From Metallococcus carri (GTDB lineage: Bacteria > Actinomycetota > Actinomycetes > Actinomycetales > Dermatophilaceae), in NCBI RefSeq assembly GCF_011440275.1, contig NZ_JAAOIV010000002.1:62001-126000 (forward strand): a DNA stretch of 64,000 bases. The letters run 5' to 3'. A model generated the notes under the pieces. It was given only the letters and a program-made list of their open reading frames with translations, did no database searches and was not told the origin of the DNA. Below are positions 36,416 through 44,222 of this stretch, in pieces. How positions within the stretch are numbered: the stretch's first letter is position 1; every line of letters starts with the position of its first letter. The translations under genes were made by a program, and so were the position numbers.

Positions 36416-36850
36416 ATGGGGTTGGGGCGGATCGTTGCGATGGGAGCGTGCATGATCACGCTGTCAGGATGCGCGCAGTCCCCGGACTCGGTGGCGTGCC
36501 CGGCGTCGTTGGCGGAGTCACCGGTGGGCGTCACCTTCAACGATTTCGCCGACGGCTCCACGGTGACGGTTGAAGTGTGCGCCCAACAGACCTGCCAGAG
36601 GAGCGCGGCGGTCGGCACCGACCCCTCGACGTGGGTCGATCTGCACCTCACTCGATTGTCGACTTCGCTCCATCCGGTCAAGGGTGCGAAGGCGATTTCG
36701 GTCACTGTTCGCGACCTGAGCAACAAGGTTGTCGCACAAGCTGATTCGGTTGCCGTGCACTCAACCGTGGTCGAGTTGGCCCAGTGCAGAGAGGTCAACT
36801 TCTGGGCAGCGCTGGCGATCTCACCCGGCCGCGTGCGAGCGTCCTCGTAA
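36416..36850 (+). CDS. Putative lipoprotein of unknown function
   Basis: A 144-residue protein with a short signal peptide and a lipobox (MGLGRIVAMGACMITLSGC, acylated Cys at residue 19), then about 120 residues of beta-like sequence containing several cysteines (VCAQQTCQRSA). No family was recognised. The mature part is likely outside the membrane. Lower G+C content and a short gene amid toxin remnants suggest recent acquisition, but this is only an impression. Confidence 0.6.
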   Translation: MGLGRIVAMGACMITLSGCAQSPDSVACPASLAESPVGVTFNDFADGSTVTVEVCAQQTCQRSAAVGTDPSTWVDLHLTRLSTSLHPVKGAKAISVTVRDLSNKVVAQADSVAVHSTVVELAQCREVNFWAALAISPGRVRASS

Positions 36851-36866
36851 CCAAAGGACCACAACC

Positions 36867-37214
36867 GTGCCGGTCGTCGAGCAATTCGTCACAGCGCTCA
36901 CGATTGCTGAGATCGAGCGGGGAGTGGTGCAGAAGGAACGCTCCGATCGTCGGCAGGGTCAGCTCTTGCGGGCGTGCTGCCGTTCGACCTGGCGGCAGCG
37001 CGGTCATTGGCTAGGTTTCGAGTGCCCGAGCATGGCCCCGCTCGATGACGCGCTCATCGGCGCCATCGCCAAGGCACGCGGCATGACGGTCGTGACTCGG
37101 AAAGGCAGCGGTGATGAACAAATACCTCGGCATCTTGATGTTCAAGCTCCGACCGCTGGCCCAGCGAAATCCATTGTCGCCCAACGATTCCGGCCACTAG
37201 CGTCACGTCCGTGA
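36867..37214 (+). pseudogene. Decayed VapC-type PIN toxin
   Basis: From GTG at 36867 (AAAGGA 8 nt upstream) the frame starts in the middle of a PIN domain (TALTIAEIERGVVQKE) with the N-terminal LLDTN part missing. At about 36970 the PIN text continues in another frame (VLPFDLAAARSLARFRVPEH), and at about 37034 it returns to the first frame (MAPLDDALIGAIAKARGMTVVTR) before running into unrelated residues. Two compensating frameshifts, a lost first Asp and a scrambled tail mean it is inactive. No antitoxin gene precedes it. Confidence 0.75.
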
Positions 37215-38155
37215 CGGACGCGGACTGGCGGGAGAGCGGGTTCACCTCACGGCGGCCCAGTGACGACACGCTTCGATGGGTCGAGGCGTCGATAGGTCGA
37301 AGCAGTCGGGTCGTCGCTCATCGCCGGATGACCGGTGGCGTCTCCTCGGCGGTGCATCGGCTGACGGTCGCGCGGCACGGGGCCCGCACCTTCGTCATAC
37401 TCCGGCAGTATCCGGGTGGACTCGGCCTGCGGGCGGCGCTCGAGCGAGAGATCGCGACGCTCGACCTGGTGCAGGGGAGTGGCCTGCCGGTTCCCCGCGT
37501 GCTGGCCGCGGACGTGAACGGCGCGGCGACGGGCGGAGCGCCGGCCCTGCTGATGACGCGGCTGTCGGGTCACGTGGACCTCGACCCGGCCGACCCGCAG
37601 ACCTGGTTGACGCGTATGGCGGAGCTCGCTGCGCGCGTGCATTCTGTCGACCTGCCTGCGAGCAGATTCCGCCCGTGGGCCGATTCGTGGATCAGGCCGC
37701 GGGCCGCCCTGCGGGTGCCGACGGGCGCGCGGGATCCCGCCGTGTGGACGGCGGCGTTCGAGGTCATGGGGGAGTCGCCACCGGAGGACGAAGCCGTCTT
37801 CGTGCACGGCGACTTCTTGCCGGTGAACCTGCTGTGGTCGCGGAGGAGGATCACCGGCTTGATTGACTGGAACGGGGTTCATCGCGGGTCACGCGCCATC
37901 GACGTCGGCCACTGCCGGCGTTACCTTGCCACCCTCGACGCGCCGGAGACTGCGGAAGCGTTTCGGTCGCTTTACGAGTCGATCGCTGGGGTGCGCGTCG
38001 ATCCGTGGTGGGACCTCTACACGCTGCTGCACTACAACGACGAGCAGGCGAAATGGCTCACTCGTCAGGTCGCCGGACGTCGACCCGTCGACGAGGGCGG
38101 TATGACGGCCCGCGTGGAGACCGTGATCGAGTCGACCCTTCGCCGACTCGGCTGA
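37211..38155 (+). CDS. Phosphotransferase, aminoglycoside phosphotransferase (APH) family
   Basis: A 314-residue kinase-fold protein: MTGGVSSAVHRL (nucleotide loop), FVILRQY (ATP-binding Lys position occupied by Arg), VFVHGDFLPVNLLWSRRRIT (HGDxxxxN catalytic loop) and GLIDWNGVHRGSRAIDVGHC (metal-binding IDW). Members phosphorylate aminoglycosides, choline, homoserine or sugars; none is implied here. TAGCGT ends 7 nt before the GTG, suggesting a leaderless start, and overlaps the tail of the decayed toxin. Confidence 0.85.
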   Translation: MTDADWRESGFTSRRPSDDTLRWVEASIGRSSRVVAHRRMTGGVSSAVHRLTVARHGARTFVILRQYPGGLGLRAALEREIATLDLVQGSGLPVPRVLAADVNGAATGGAPALLMTRLSGHVDLDPADPQTWLTRMAELAARVHSVDLPASRFRPWADSWIRPRAALRVPTGARDPAVWTAAFEVMGESPPEDEAVFVHGDFLPVNLLWSRRRITGLIDWNGVHRGSRAIDVGHCRRYLATLDAPETAEAFRSLYESIAGVRVDPWWDLYTLLHYNDEQAKWLTRQVAGRRPVDEGGMTARVETVIESTLRRLG

Positions 38156-38211
38156 CTCTGGAGTCGGCGCGCCGAGCGGAACGGGCCGGGCGCACGGCAT
38201 ACGGTCGACGG

Positions 38212-38355
38212 GTGGCCGATCTGACCGAACCCTGTCCCGCCTGCGGCACGCTCATGCGCTGGGAGACCTCCCACGAACGGTGCGACGGCTGCGGATACAT
38301 CCGGCCCTGTTGTGAGGGCGCGCCGTGTCCGGTCCCGTCGCCACCCGCGCGGTGA
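38212..38355 (+). CDS. Small zinc-ribbon protein (47 residues)
   Basis: A short frame with GTG at 38212 encodes ADLTEPCPACGTLMRWETSH, then ERCDGCGYIRPCCEGAPCP. Two CxxC pairs (CPAC and CDGC) plus CCEGAPC form a plausible zinc ribbon like those of rubrerythrin-type or small DNA/RNA-binding proteins. TACGGT ends 6 nt before the GTG (leaderless). Cysteines at regular spacing argue that it is real although it is only 47 codons. Function unknown. Confidence 0.65.
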   Translation: MADLTEPCPACGTLMRWETSHERCDGCGYIRPCCEGAPCPVPSPPAR

Positions 38356-38363
38356 GCTGACGG

Positions 38364-38945
38364 TCAGTCGCGGAACATCTCGGCGAGCTCGGTCAGCTTC
38401 GCCACGTAGGCCGGCCAGTCGTACCCATCCGGGACGTTGTCGCCGGGCCCTCGCCAGCCGGCGCTGCCGTCGACTTGCTCGCGCAGGATGTCGGCCTGGC
38501 CGTTGTGCTGTGACAGGTCGTTGAAGTTGTGGACCAGGATCAACTCCAGCGTGACCTGCTCGCTGCCCCAGTGCCGGACGTGGCCGACCGCATCGAGATC
38601 GAGTTGCTCGACGGTCTGCTCACAGTGCGTGATCACTCGGCGGTAGAGGTCGATGATGCCGGCCACGGTCTCGTCGGCGGTGGCGTACCAGTCCGCCTGC
38701 GGGTCGGCGTCATACGCGTCGTCCGCGACGAGTTCCTCAGGGTGGGGGAACGGGCGGCCGAAGGTCGCGCCGAGGTAGATCGCCTCCACGTTGAGGACGT
38801 GCTTGATGATCCCGATCAGGTTGGTTCCGGTCGGCGTCCGCGGTCTGCGGGCCTCGTACTCCGACAGGTCCTCGACCTTGGAGATCAGGGCCTCGCGGCG
38901 CTCCCGGTAGTAGCGCTGCCAGACGGCCTTCTGTTCGGTGGTCAT
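38364..38945 (-). CDS. DinB/DUF664 family protein
   Basis: The 193-residue four-helix-bundle protein has the conserved histidines of a DinB metal site: NLIGIIKHVLNVEAIYLGAT, ILVHNFNDLSQHNGQADILRE and W-rich linkers. Related actinobacterial proteins are mycothiol-dependent or damage-inducible enzymes; the exact role of DUF664 members is unknown. TAGAGT ends 6 nt before the ATG, a clear leaderless start. A second family member lies at 59524-60009. Confidence 0.88.
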   Translation of the reverse strand: MTTEQKAVWQRYYRERREALISKVEDLSEYEARRPRTPTGTNLIGIIKHVLNVEAIYLGATFGRPFPHPEELVADDAYDADPQADWYATADETVAGIIDLYRRVITHCEQTVEQLDLDAVGHVRHWGSEQVTLELILVHNFNDLSQHNGQADILREQVDGSAGWRGPGDNVPDGYDWPAYVAKLTELAEMFRD

Positions 38946-39035
38946 GGTCCGACTCTAGAGAGGTGCGCCACCCAGCACCCGGCGTCAGTTGCGGCTGCGG
39001 CTCGGATACCTGATGCGCTACCAAGCAGGCTGTAG

Positions 39036-39212
39036 GGCGACCACCATGGTCTCTATGGCTACGACCACGACCATCACGGTCACGCCGGAGGCGCGCCCCG
39101 AACGATCGACCGACAACGAATCACCAAGCGCGCCGGACAGGTCGATGAAGGCACGCTGCGCGAGCTGCGGTCCTGGCTCATCGACTTCTTGGATCTCACC
39201 CCCTGGCCTTGA
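39036..39212 (+). pseudogene. Remnant of a MazF/PemK-like toxin gene (C-terminal end)
   Basis: In this frame, after an upstream stop at 39033, the text is His-rich (YDHDHHGHAGG) then APRTIDRQRITKRAGQVDEG and TLRELRSWLIDFLDL before a stop at 39210-39212. The second part resembles the end of MazF-type toxins (RxxxRxGxVDxxTLxxL). No start codon or N-terminal beta-barrel is present, so this is a fragment. The rest of the 292-bp gap between the DinB gene and the chloride channel holds no gene. Confidence 0.45.
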
Positions 39213-39237
39213 AGCCGCGCACCCTATGTCGGCCGGG

Positions 39238-40554
39238 TCAGGACTCGATCGAGCTTGCGAGCCGGGCCGAATAGATGGAGTAGCCGTCGAGCCGGTGACT
39301 GACGGCGGTGGCGATCATGGTCGCCGCGATAAGGGGCACGACGACAGCTGTGCCGACCGCCGTGAGTTCGAGCACAAGGGCGACCCCGGCCAGCGGGGCC
39401 TGCATGCCCGCTCCGATCATCGCCGCGGCGGCCACCAGCACGTATGCCGCGATCGGCGTGCCCGGCCAGATGAGATCCCACAGCCTTCCGCTCACCAGCC
39501 CGAACGCGGCACCGGTCGCCAGCACTGGCGTGAACAGTCCACCCGGCGCGCCGCTGCCGAGGCACAGGACCGTCACGAGCGGTTTGAGCATGAGCAGGGC
39601 GACGAACACTTCAAGGGTGCCGTTGTCGCCTAGGGCCGCGACCATGATGTCCGAACCGTTGCCGTAGAGGAGGGGGTAGCTCAGGCCAAGCAGGGCGAGT
39701 ATGCCGAAGGCCACCGACGGCAACACCAGGACCCACCGGCCACCCGGTGCATGATGCGAGACGATGCCGATGAGGCGCACATAGGCCGTCGCGCATAATC
39801 CGATCACCGGCCCGATCACGATGGCGAAGACCACCAGTCCGGCGGTCGTCGTGACCTGCGGAACCTGGAGATAGACCGGCTGATTCGGCAGCACCAGCCA
39901 GGCCGTCGCCGTAGCAGTCGCGCTGCAGGCGAGCGCCGGGAGCACGATCGGAAGGTTGATCGCGCCCACCAACACCTCCGCGGTAAACAGCGCGGCCCCG
40001 AACGGCACGTTGTAGACAGACGCGAACCCCGCACCTGCGCCGCACGCGACGAGCAGCCGCACCTGGGGCGGCGTGAAATGCAGTCGTTCGGCGACGACGT
40101 GGCCGGCGACGGCGCCCATGAGTTTGGGCGCCGCCTCGCGGCCGAGCGAGGCGCCGAGCCCGACCACGGCCTCGGAGAGCACCGACGTGCCCAGGCTGCG
40201 CCGCACCGACAGCCGGCCACGCCCGGTCCACAGCAGGTCATCGACGTCGGTGCGTTTGCCCGCGGCGAAACGCCCCAGGCCCCACCCGCCGAGCCCGGCG
40301 ATCACCCCGGCTACCAGCAGCGGCCACGCCCTGCCCCAGGGGGAAGCGGCCCGCACCGCCGCAGCGAAGCCGCTGAGGTCTGCAGCGCCGTAGGCGATCC
40401 GGGAAACAGCACGCAGCAACTCCATCAACGCCGCGCCGAACAGACCGGCAGCCACACCGGTCACCACGATCGCGACCCAGAACCCCGGGGTCAGCGCCGC
40501 GGCCCCGTCACCGGTGACATTGGGCTGACTGGTCGACGCGCGCCCGGACGACAT
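39238..40554 (-). CDS. ClC-family voltage-gated chloride channel or Cl-/H+ antiporter
   Basis: The 438-residue protein has about ten to twelve membrane helices and the ClC selectivity motifs: SEAVVGLGASLGREAAPKLMG (GxxxGREGP-like), LGSGAPGGLFTPVLATGAAFG, and MIGAGMQAPLAGVALVLELT. The gating glutamate position in REA is present (GREAAP rather than GREGP). It exports or exchanges chloride, fluoride or nitrate. It lies 91 bp after the hpaD-like gene in the same direction; whether it is part of the catabolic operon is open. Confidence 0.9.
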   Translation of the reverse strand: MSSGRASTSQPNVTGDGAAALTPGFWVAIVVTGVAAGLFGAALMELLRAVSRIAYGAADLSGFAAAVRAASPWGRAWPLLVAGVIAGLGGWGLGRFAAGKRTDVDDLLWTGRGRLSVRRSLGTSVLSEAVVGLGASLGREAAPKLMGAVAGHVVAERLHFTPPQVRLLVACGAGAGFASVYNVPFGAALFTAEVLVGAINLPIVLPALACSATATATAWLVLPNQPVYLQVPQVTTTAGLVVFAIVIGPVIGLCATAYVRLIGIVSHHAPGGRWVLVLPSVAFGILALLGLSYPLLYGNGSDIMVAALGDNGTLEVFVALLMLKPLVTVLCLGSGAPGGLFTPVLATGAAFGLVSGRLWDLIWPGTPIAAYVLVAAAAMIGAGMQAPLAGVALVLELTAVGTAVVVPLIAATMIATAVSHRLDGYSIYSARLASSIES

Positions 40555-40645
40555 ACGCCGCTTGAGCAACGGCGGCGGCACGCGCTCGCGCTCCGACGGG
40601 CCGGCGCTGGCTTGCCACCTCACCGGGATCGAGCTCCCGGACGAG

Positions 40646-41713
40646 TCACAATTGCGAGCCGATCTTGGTCTCCTGATCGGTGGCGGTGTCGACGGTGAAG
40701 CCGTCGGCTCCCACCACCACTCGCTCTTCGCGTGGCTCCTCCCGGATGTCGAGCGGGCGCGGTATGCCGTCGAGGTCGAGGACGCTGCTTGCCTCTGAAT
40801 ACCACCGTGGCACAACGGGATTCGCCCACCAGTCGCGGCGACGCTCGTCGGTGACATCCCAGGTGATCCTCGGGTTGTCGGGATCGCCGGTGTAGTAGTC
40901 GTGGGTGTAGATCTCGACGCGGTGCCCGTCGGGGTCTCGCAGGTAGAGGTAGAACGCATTGGAGACGCCGTGCCGCCCCGGTCCTCGCTCGATCGCCGAG
41001 GTCTGGCTGAGCGCACCGAGCCGGTCGCACAGTGCCAGGACGTGATGGGACTCGTAGGTCGAGAACGCCAGGTGATGCATCCGCGGCCCGTCCCCACCGG
41101 TGAGCGCGGTGTCGTGCACGGTCTGCTTGCGGCCCAACCACGCGGCATAGGTCACCCCGTCGCCGTCGCGGATGTCCTCGGTGATGCGGAAGCCGAGTGC
41201 GGCGAGGAAGTCACAGCCCTCCTGCACCCGCGGGGTGACCAGGTTGATGTGGTCCAGCCGGGCGAGCGGCGTCGCGCAATGCAGGTCGTAACGCCAGGTG
41301 AGACGGTCGACATGGTCGGTCTGGTAGAAGAATTCGTCGGTGAAGCCGAGCGGGTCCTCCACCCGGACCGCGTCGCCGATGCCGTCGACGAAGCCGTCGC
41401 GGGCGCGTTTGACCCGGCATCCCAGCGCGGCGAAGAAGGCCTCGGCGCGGTCGACGTCCTCGGGGGTGCGCACGCGGTAACCGAAGGCGGCGGCGCCCGG
41501 CTGCGGGCCCTGTCGCAGCACCACGTTGTGATGGATGAACTCCTCGAAGGTCCGCAGGTAGATCGCGTCCTCGGTCTCCTTGGTCACGATCAGCCCGAGC
41601 AGGTCGACATAGAACGCGCGAGCGCGCGCGAGGTCGGCCACCACCAGGTCGACATAGGCCGACCGCACGATGTCCGGCGGCGGGACGGAGAGGGTGTGGG
41701 GGCTTGGGGACAT
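40646..41713 (-). CDS. hpaD: 3,4-dihydroxyphenylacetate 2,3-dioxygenase (homoprotocatechuate, extradiol)
   Basis: The 355-residue extradiol dioxygenase tracks Brevibacterium fuscum HPCD closely: SVPPPDIVRSAYVDLVVADL, FEEFIHHNVVLRQGPQPG, FFYQTDHVDRLTWRYDLH, GPRMHHLAFSTYES, RGPGRHGVSNAFYLY, DPDGHRVEIYTHDYYTGDP. The iron ligands H, H and E lie in LARLDHINLVT, MHHLAF and HRVEIY. It cleaves 3,4-dihydroxyphenylacetate to 5-carboxymethyl-2-hydroxymuconate semialdehyde. Last core gene of the leftward operon, 14 bp after hpaE. Confidence 0.94.
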   Translation of the reverse strand: MSPSPHTLSVPPPDIVRSAYVDLVVADLARARAFYVDLLGLIVTKETEDAIYLRTFEEFIHHNVVLRQGPQPGAAAFGYRVRTPEDVDRAEAFFAALGCRVKRARDGFVDGIGDAVRVEDPLGFTDEFFYQTDHVDRLTWRYDLHCATPLARLDHINLVTPRVQEGCDFLAALGFRITEDIRDGDGVTYAAWLGRKQTVHDTALTGGDGPRMHHLAFSTYESHHVLALCDRLGALSQTSAIERGPGRHGVSNAFYLYLRDPDGHRVEIYTHDYYTGDPDNPRITWDVTDERRRDWWANPVVPRWYSEASSVLDLDGIPRPLDIREEPREERVVVGADGFTVDTATDQETKIGSQL

Positions 41714-41727
41714 GACGTGGTCTCCTG

Positions 41728-43254
41728 TCATCGGTTCGAGGTCGCGGAGGCAGCGGGCTGGCGCGCCGCTCCGAAGATGGGGGTGTGAACCGGGCCGGTG
41801 GTCAGATGCACCGCTTGCTGTTCGCTGTAGAAGTCCAGAGATCGGTAACCGCCCTCCTGCCCGAGCCCGGAGGCCTTCACCCCGCCGAACGGGGTGCGCA
41901 GGTCGCGCACGTTGTGGGAGTTGATCCACACCATGCCGGCGTCGACGGCGTCCGCCACCCGGTGCGCCCGGTCCAGGTCGCGGGTCCAGATGTATGCCGC
42001 CAGCCCGTACCGGGTGTCATTGGCAAGGCGAACCGCATCCGCTTCGGTGTCGAAGGGGGTGACCGCGACGACCGGGCCGAAGATCTCCTCCTGGAAGATG
42101 CGGGCTCGCGGATCCACATCGGCGAACACCGTCGGAGCCACGAAGTTGCCGTCCGGGAGGTCGGCCGGCCGGTCGCCCCCGGCGAGCAACCGGCCCTCAC
42201 CCTTGCCGAGCTCGACATAACTCATCACCTTCGCGAAATGCTCTGGGTGGACGAGCGCACCGACCTCGGTGGTGGGGTCGGACGGGTCGCCGACCACGAT
42301 CGCCGCGGCTCGCTCGGCGAGCCGGGCACAGTAGTCGTCATACACCTGCCGTTGCACGAGCACGCGGCTGCCGGCGGTGCAACGTTCACCGTTGAGCGAG
42401 AACACCCCGAAGACCGTGGAGTCGACGGCGGCGTCCAGGTCGGCGTCGGCGAAGATCACCGCCGGCGACTTGCCGCCCAGCTCCATCGACAGACCCTTGA
42501 GGAAGGGTGCCGACCGCTCGAAAATCGTTGCGCCCGTTGAGCTTTCGCCGGTGAAGGAGATCAGCGGGACGTCGGGATGACGCACCAGCGCATCACCGGC
42601 ACTCTCGCCGAGTCCGTTGACGAGGTTGAAGACGCCGGTCGGCAGGCCGGCTGCGGCGAAGATCTCGCCCCACAGGCTCGCCGACAATGGCGTGAACTCG
42701 GCTGGCTTGAGCACGACAGTGCAGCCGGCGGCCAGCGCCGGGGCGAGCTTCCAGCTCTCCAGCATGAACGGGGTGTTCCAGGGGGTGATCAGCCCGGCGA
42801 CGCCGACCGGCTTGCGGTTGACATAGTTCAACTGGGCGCCGGGCACCGCGTAGACATCGTCGCGCTGGGCGACGATCAGGTCGGCGAAGAAGCGGAAGTT
42901 CTCGGCGGCACGTGCCGCCTGGCCCCGCGCCTGGGTGATCGGCAGGCCGGAGTCGAAGGACTCCCAGGTGGCGAGCCGGTCCCGGCGCGCCTCGATCTCG
43001 TCGGCCACCCGGGCGAGGCAGCGCGCTCGGTCCCGGGCGCGCAGCCGGGACCAGCTCCCGGACTCGAAGGCCTTGCGCGCGGCGGCGACCGCTCGTGCGA
43101 CGTCCGCGGTCTGACCGGAGGCCGCCCGCAGGTATGCCGTGTTGCTCACCGGATCGAGGACCTCGAGGGTCTCCCCGCCGATGCTGTCGACGTCGACGCC
43201 GTCGATGTGGTGGCGCAGCAGCTCGGGCAGATCAGTGGGCGGTGTAGCGATCAT
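41728..43254 (-). CDS. hpaE: 5-carboxymethyl-2-hydroxymuconate semialdehyde dehydrogenase (HpaE-like)
   Basis: The 508-residue aldehyde dehydrogenase has GLITPWNTPFMLESWKLAPA, the catalytic Glu in SMELGGKSPAVIF and catalytic Cys in LNGERCTAGSRVL, then FGGVKASGLGQEGGYRSLDF. Its place next to hpaD and the resemblance to HpaE indicate that it oxidises the ring-cleavage semialdehyde to 5-carboxymethyl-2-hydroxymuconate with NAD. The ATG overlaps the stop of the DapA-like gene by 4 bp. Confidence 0.88.
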   Translation of the reverse strand: MIATPPTDLPELLRHHIDGVDVDSIGGETLEVLDPVSNTAYLRAASGQTADVARAVAAARKAFESGSWSRLRARDRARCLARVADEIEARRDRLATWESFDSGLPITQARGQAARAAENFRFFADLIVAQRDDVYAVPGAQLNYVNRKPVGVAGLITPWNTPFMLESWKLAPALAAGCTVVLKPAEFTPLSASLWGEIFAAAGLPTGVFNLVNGLGESAGDALVRHPDVPLISFTGESSTGATIFERSAPFLKGLSMELGGKSPAVIFADADLDAAVDSTVFGVFSLNGERCTAGSRVLVQRQVYDDYCARLAERAAAIVVGDPSDPTTEVGALVHPEHFAKVMSYVELGKGEGRLLAGGDRPADLPDGNFVAPTVFADVDPRARIFQEEIFGPVVAVTPFDTEADAVRLANDTRYGLAAYIWTRDLDRAHRVADAVDAGMVWINSHNVRDLRTPFGGVKASGLGQEGGYRSLDFYSEQQAVHLTTGPVHTPIFGAARQPAASATSNR

Positions 43255-44222
43255 CGGCCGGCCTCCATCAGGGGTGCCGTGGCACCGGATAGCGATTCGG
43301 TCGGTGGGGGAGACAGGTAGTCGGCACCGGCCGCGAGCAGTTCCTCGACGCGGGTGCGACCGGCGGCGGTCAGGCCGGCGAGCGGGGGACGCACGTGCGG
43401 CGAGGCGATGACTCCGCGTTCGGCCAGCACGTGTTTGCCGGGTGCCGGGTTGGTCTCGACGAACAGCAGGTCGACCAGGGGGTGCAGCCCGTAGTGGATG
43501 CGCCGGGCGCCGTCGTGGTCGCCGGCGATCCAGTGGTCGTACATCAGCGCGCTCGCCGCTGGGGCCAGGTTCGCGGCGGCGCTGATGAACCCGGCGCCGC
43601 CGAGTGACAGCAGCGGCAGGCACAACAGCTCGATGCCGGACCACACCATCAGCTCCGGCCCGCACCGGTGCAGCACCCGGGAGAAGTGCTGGAAGTCCGC
43701 GGTTGTCTCCTTGACCCCGATGAAGTTGTCGACGGCCCGGAAGAGCCGCTCGACCGTCTCCGGTGCAATGTCGACACAGGTGCGGCTCGGCACGTTGTAG
43801 GCGATGATCGGCAGGTCCGGGAACTCACCGGCGATGGTGGTGTACCACCGCACCAGCGCCTCCTGGGTCGGCTTCACGTAGTACGGCGTGATGATCAGCG
43901 CGGCGTCCGCCCCGGCGTCGCGGGCGACCGCGGTGAGCTCGAGAGTCTCGTCCAGCTTCGCCGTGCCGGTGCCGGCGAGGAACGGAACCCGGTCACCGAC
44001 CTCGTCCGCGACCGCGCGAATGGCCGCTGCGCGTTCGCTGATCGTCTGTGAGCTCGGTTCGCCGGTCGAACCGCCGATGGAAACGCCATGCGATCCCTGG
44101 TCGAGCTGCCAGGCGACCATCCGGCGCAGGCTGGGCAGATCGAGCTGTCCGTCGTCGCCGAAGGGGGTCATCAACGCGGCGATCGAGCCGGTCAGCCGCC
44201 ACGGGTCAGTTCGGAACTTCAT
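43251..44222 (-). CDS. DapA-family aldolase or hydratase-aldolase
   Basis: The 323-residue TIM-barrel protein has the DapA features: SIAALMTPFGDDGQLDLPSL, SIGGSTGEPSSQTISERAA, the catalytic Tyr in IIAYNVPSRTC and the Schiff-base Lys in DNFIGVKETTADF. True DapA makes dihydrodipicolinate; within this catabolic operon it more likely cleaves 4-hydroxy-2-oxoheptane-1,7-dioate to pyruvate and succinate semialdehyde (an HpaI-equivalent) or acts on a related 2-oxo acid. It overlaps the fusion gene upstream by 17 bp and hpaE by 4 bp. Confidence 0.82.
   Translation of the reverse strand: MKFRTDPWRLTGSIAALMTPFGDDGQLDLPSLRRMVAWQLDQGSHGVSIGGSTGEPSSQTISERAAAIRAVADEVGDRVPFLAGTGTAKLDETLELTAVARDAGADAALIITPYYVKPTQEALVRWYTTIAGEFPDLPIIAYNVPSRTCVDIAPETVERLFRAVDNFIGVKETTADFQHFSRVLHRCGPELMVWSGIELLCLPLLSLGGAGFISAAANLAPAASALMYDHWIAGDHDGARRIHYGLHPLVDLLFVETNPAPGKHVLAERGVIASPHVRPPLAGLTAAGRTRVEELLAAGADYLSPPPTESLSGATAPLMEAGR

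Noticed and set aside
38989-39633. Plus-strand 214-codon frame rich in Arg and Gly before and across the ClC gene
   Set aside because: Antisense of the ClC gene; only the short MazF-like fragment in a different frame looked meaningful.
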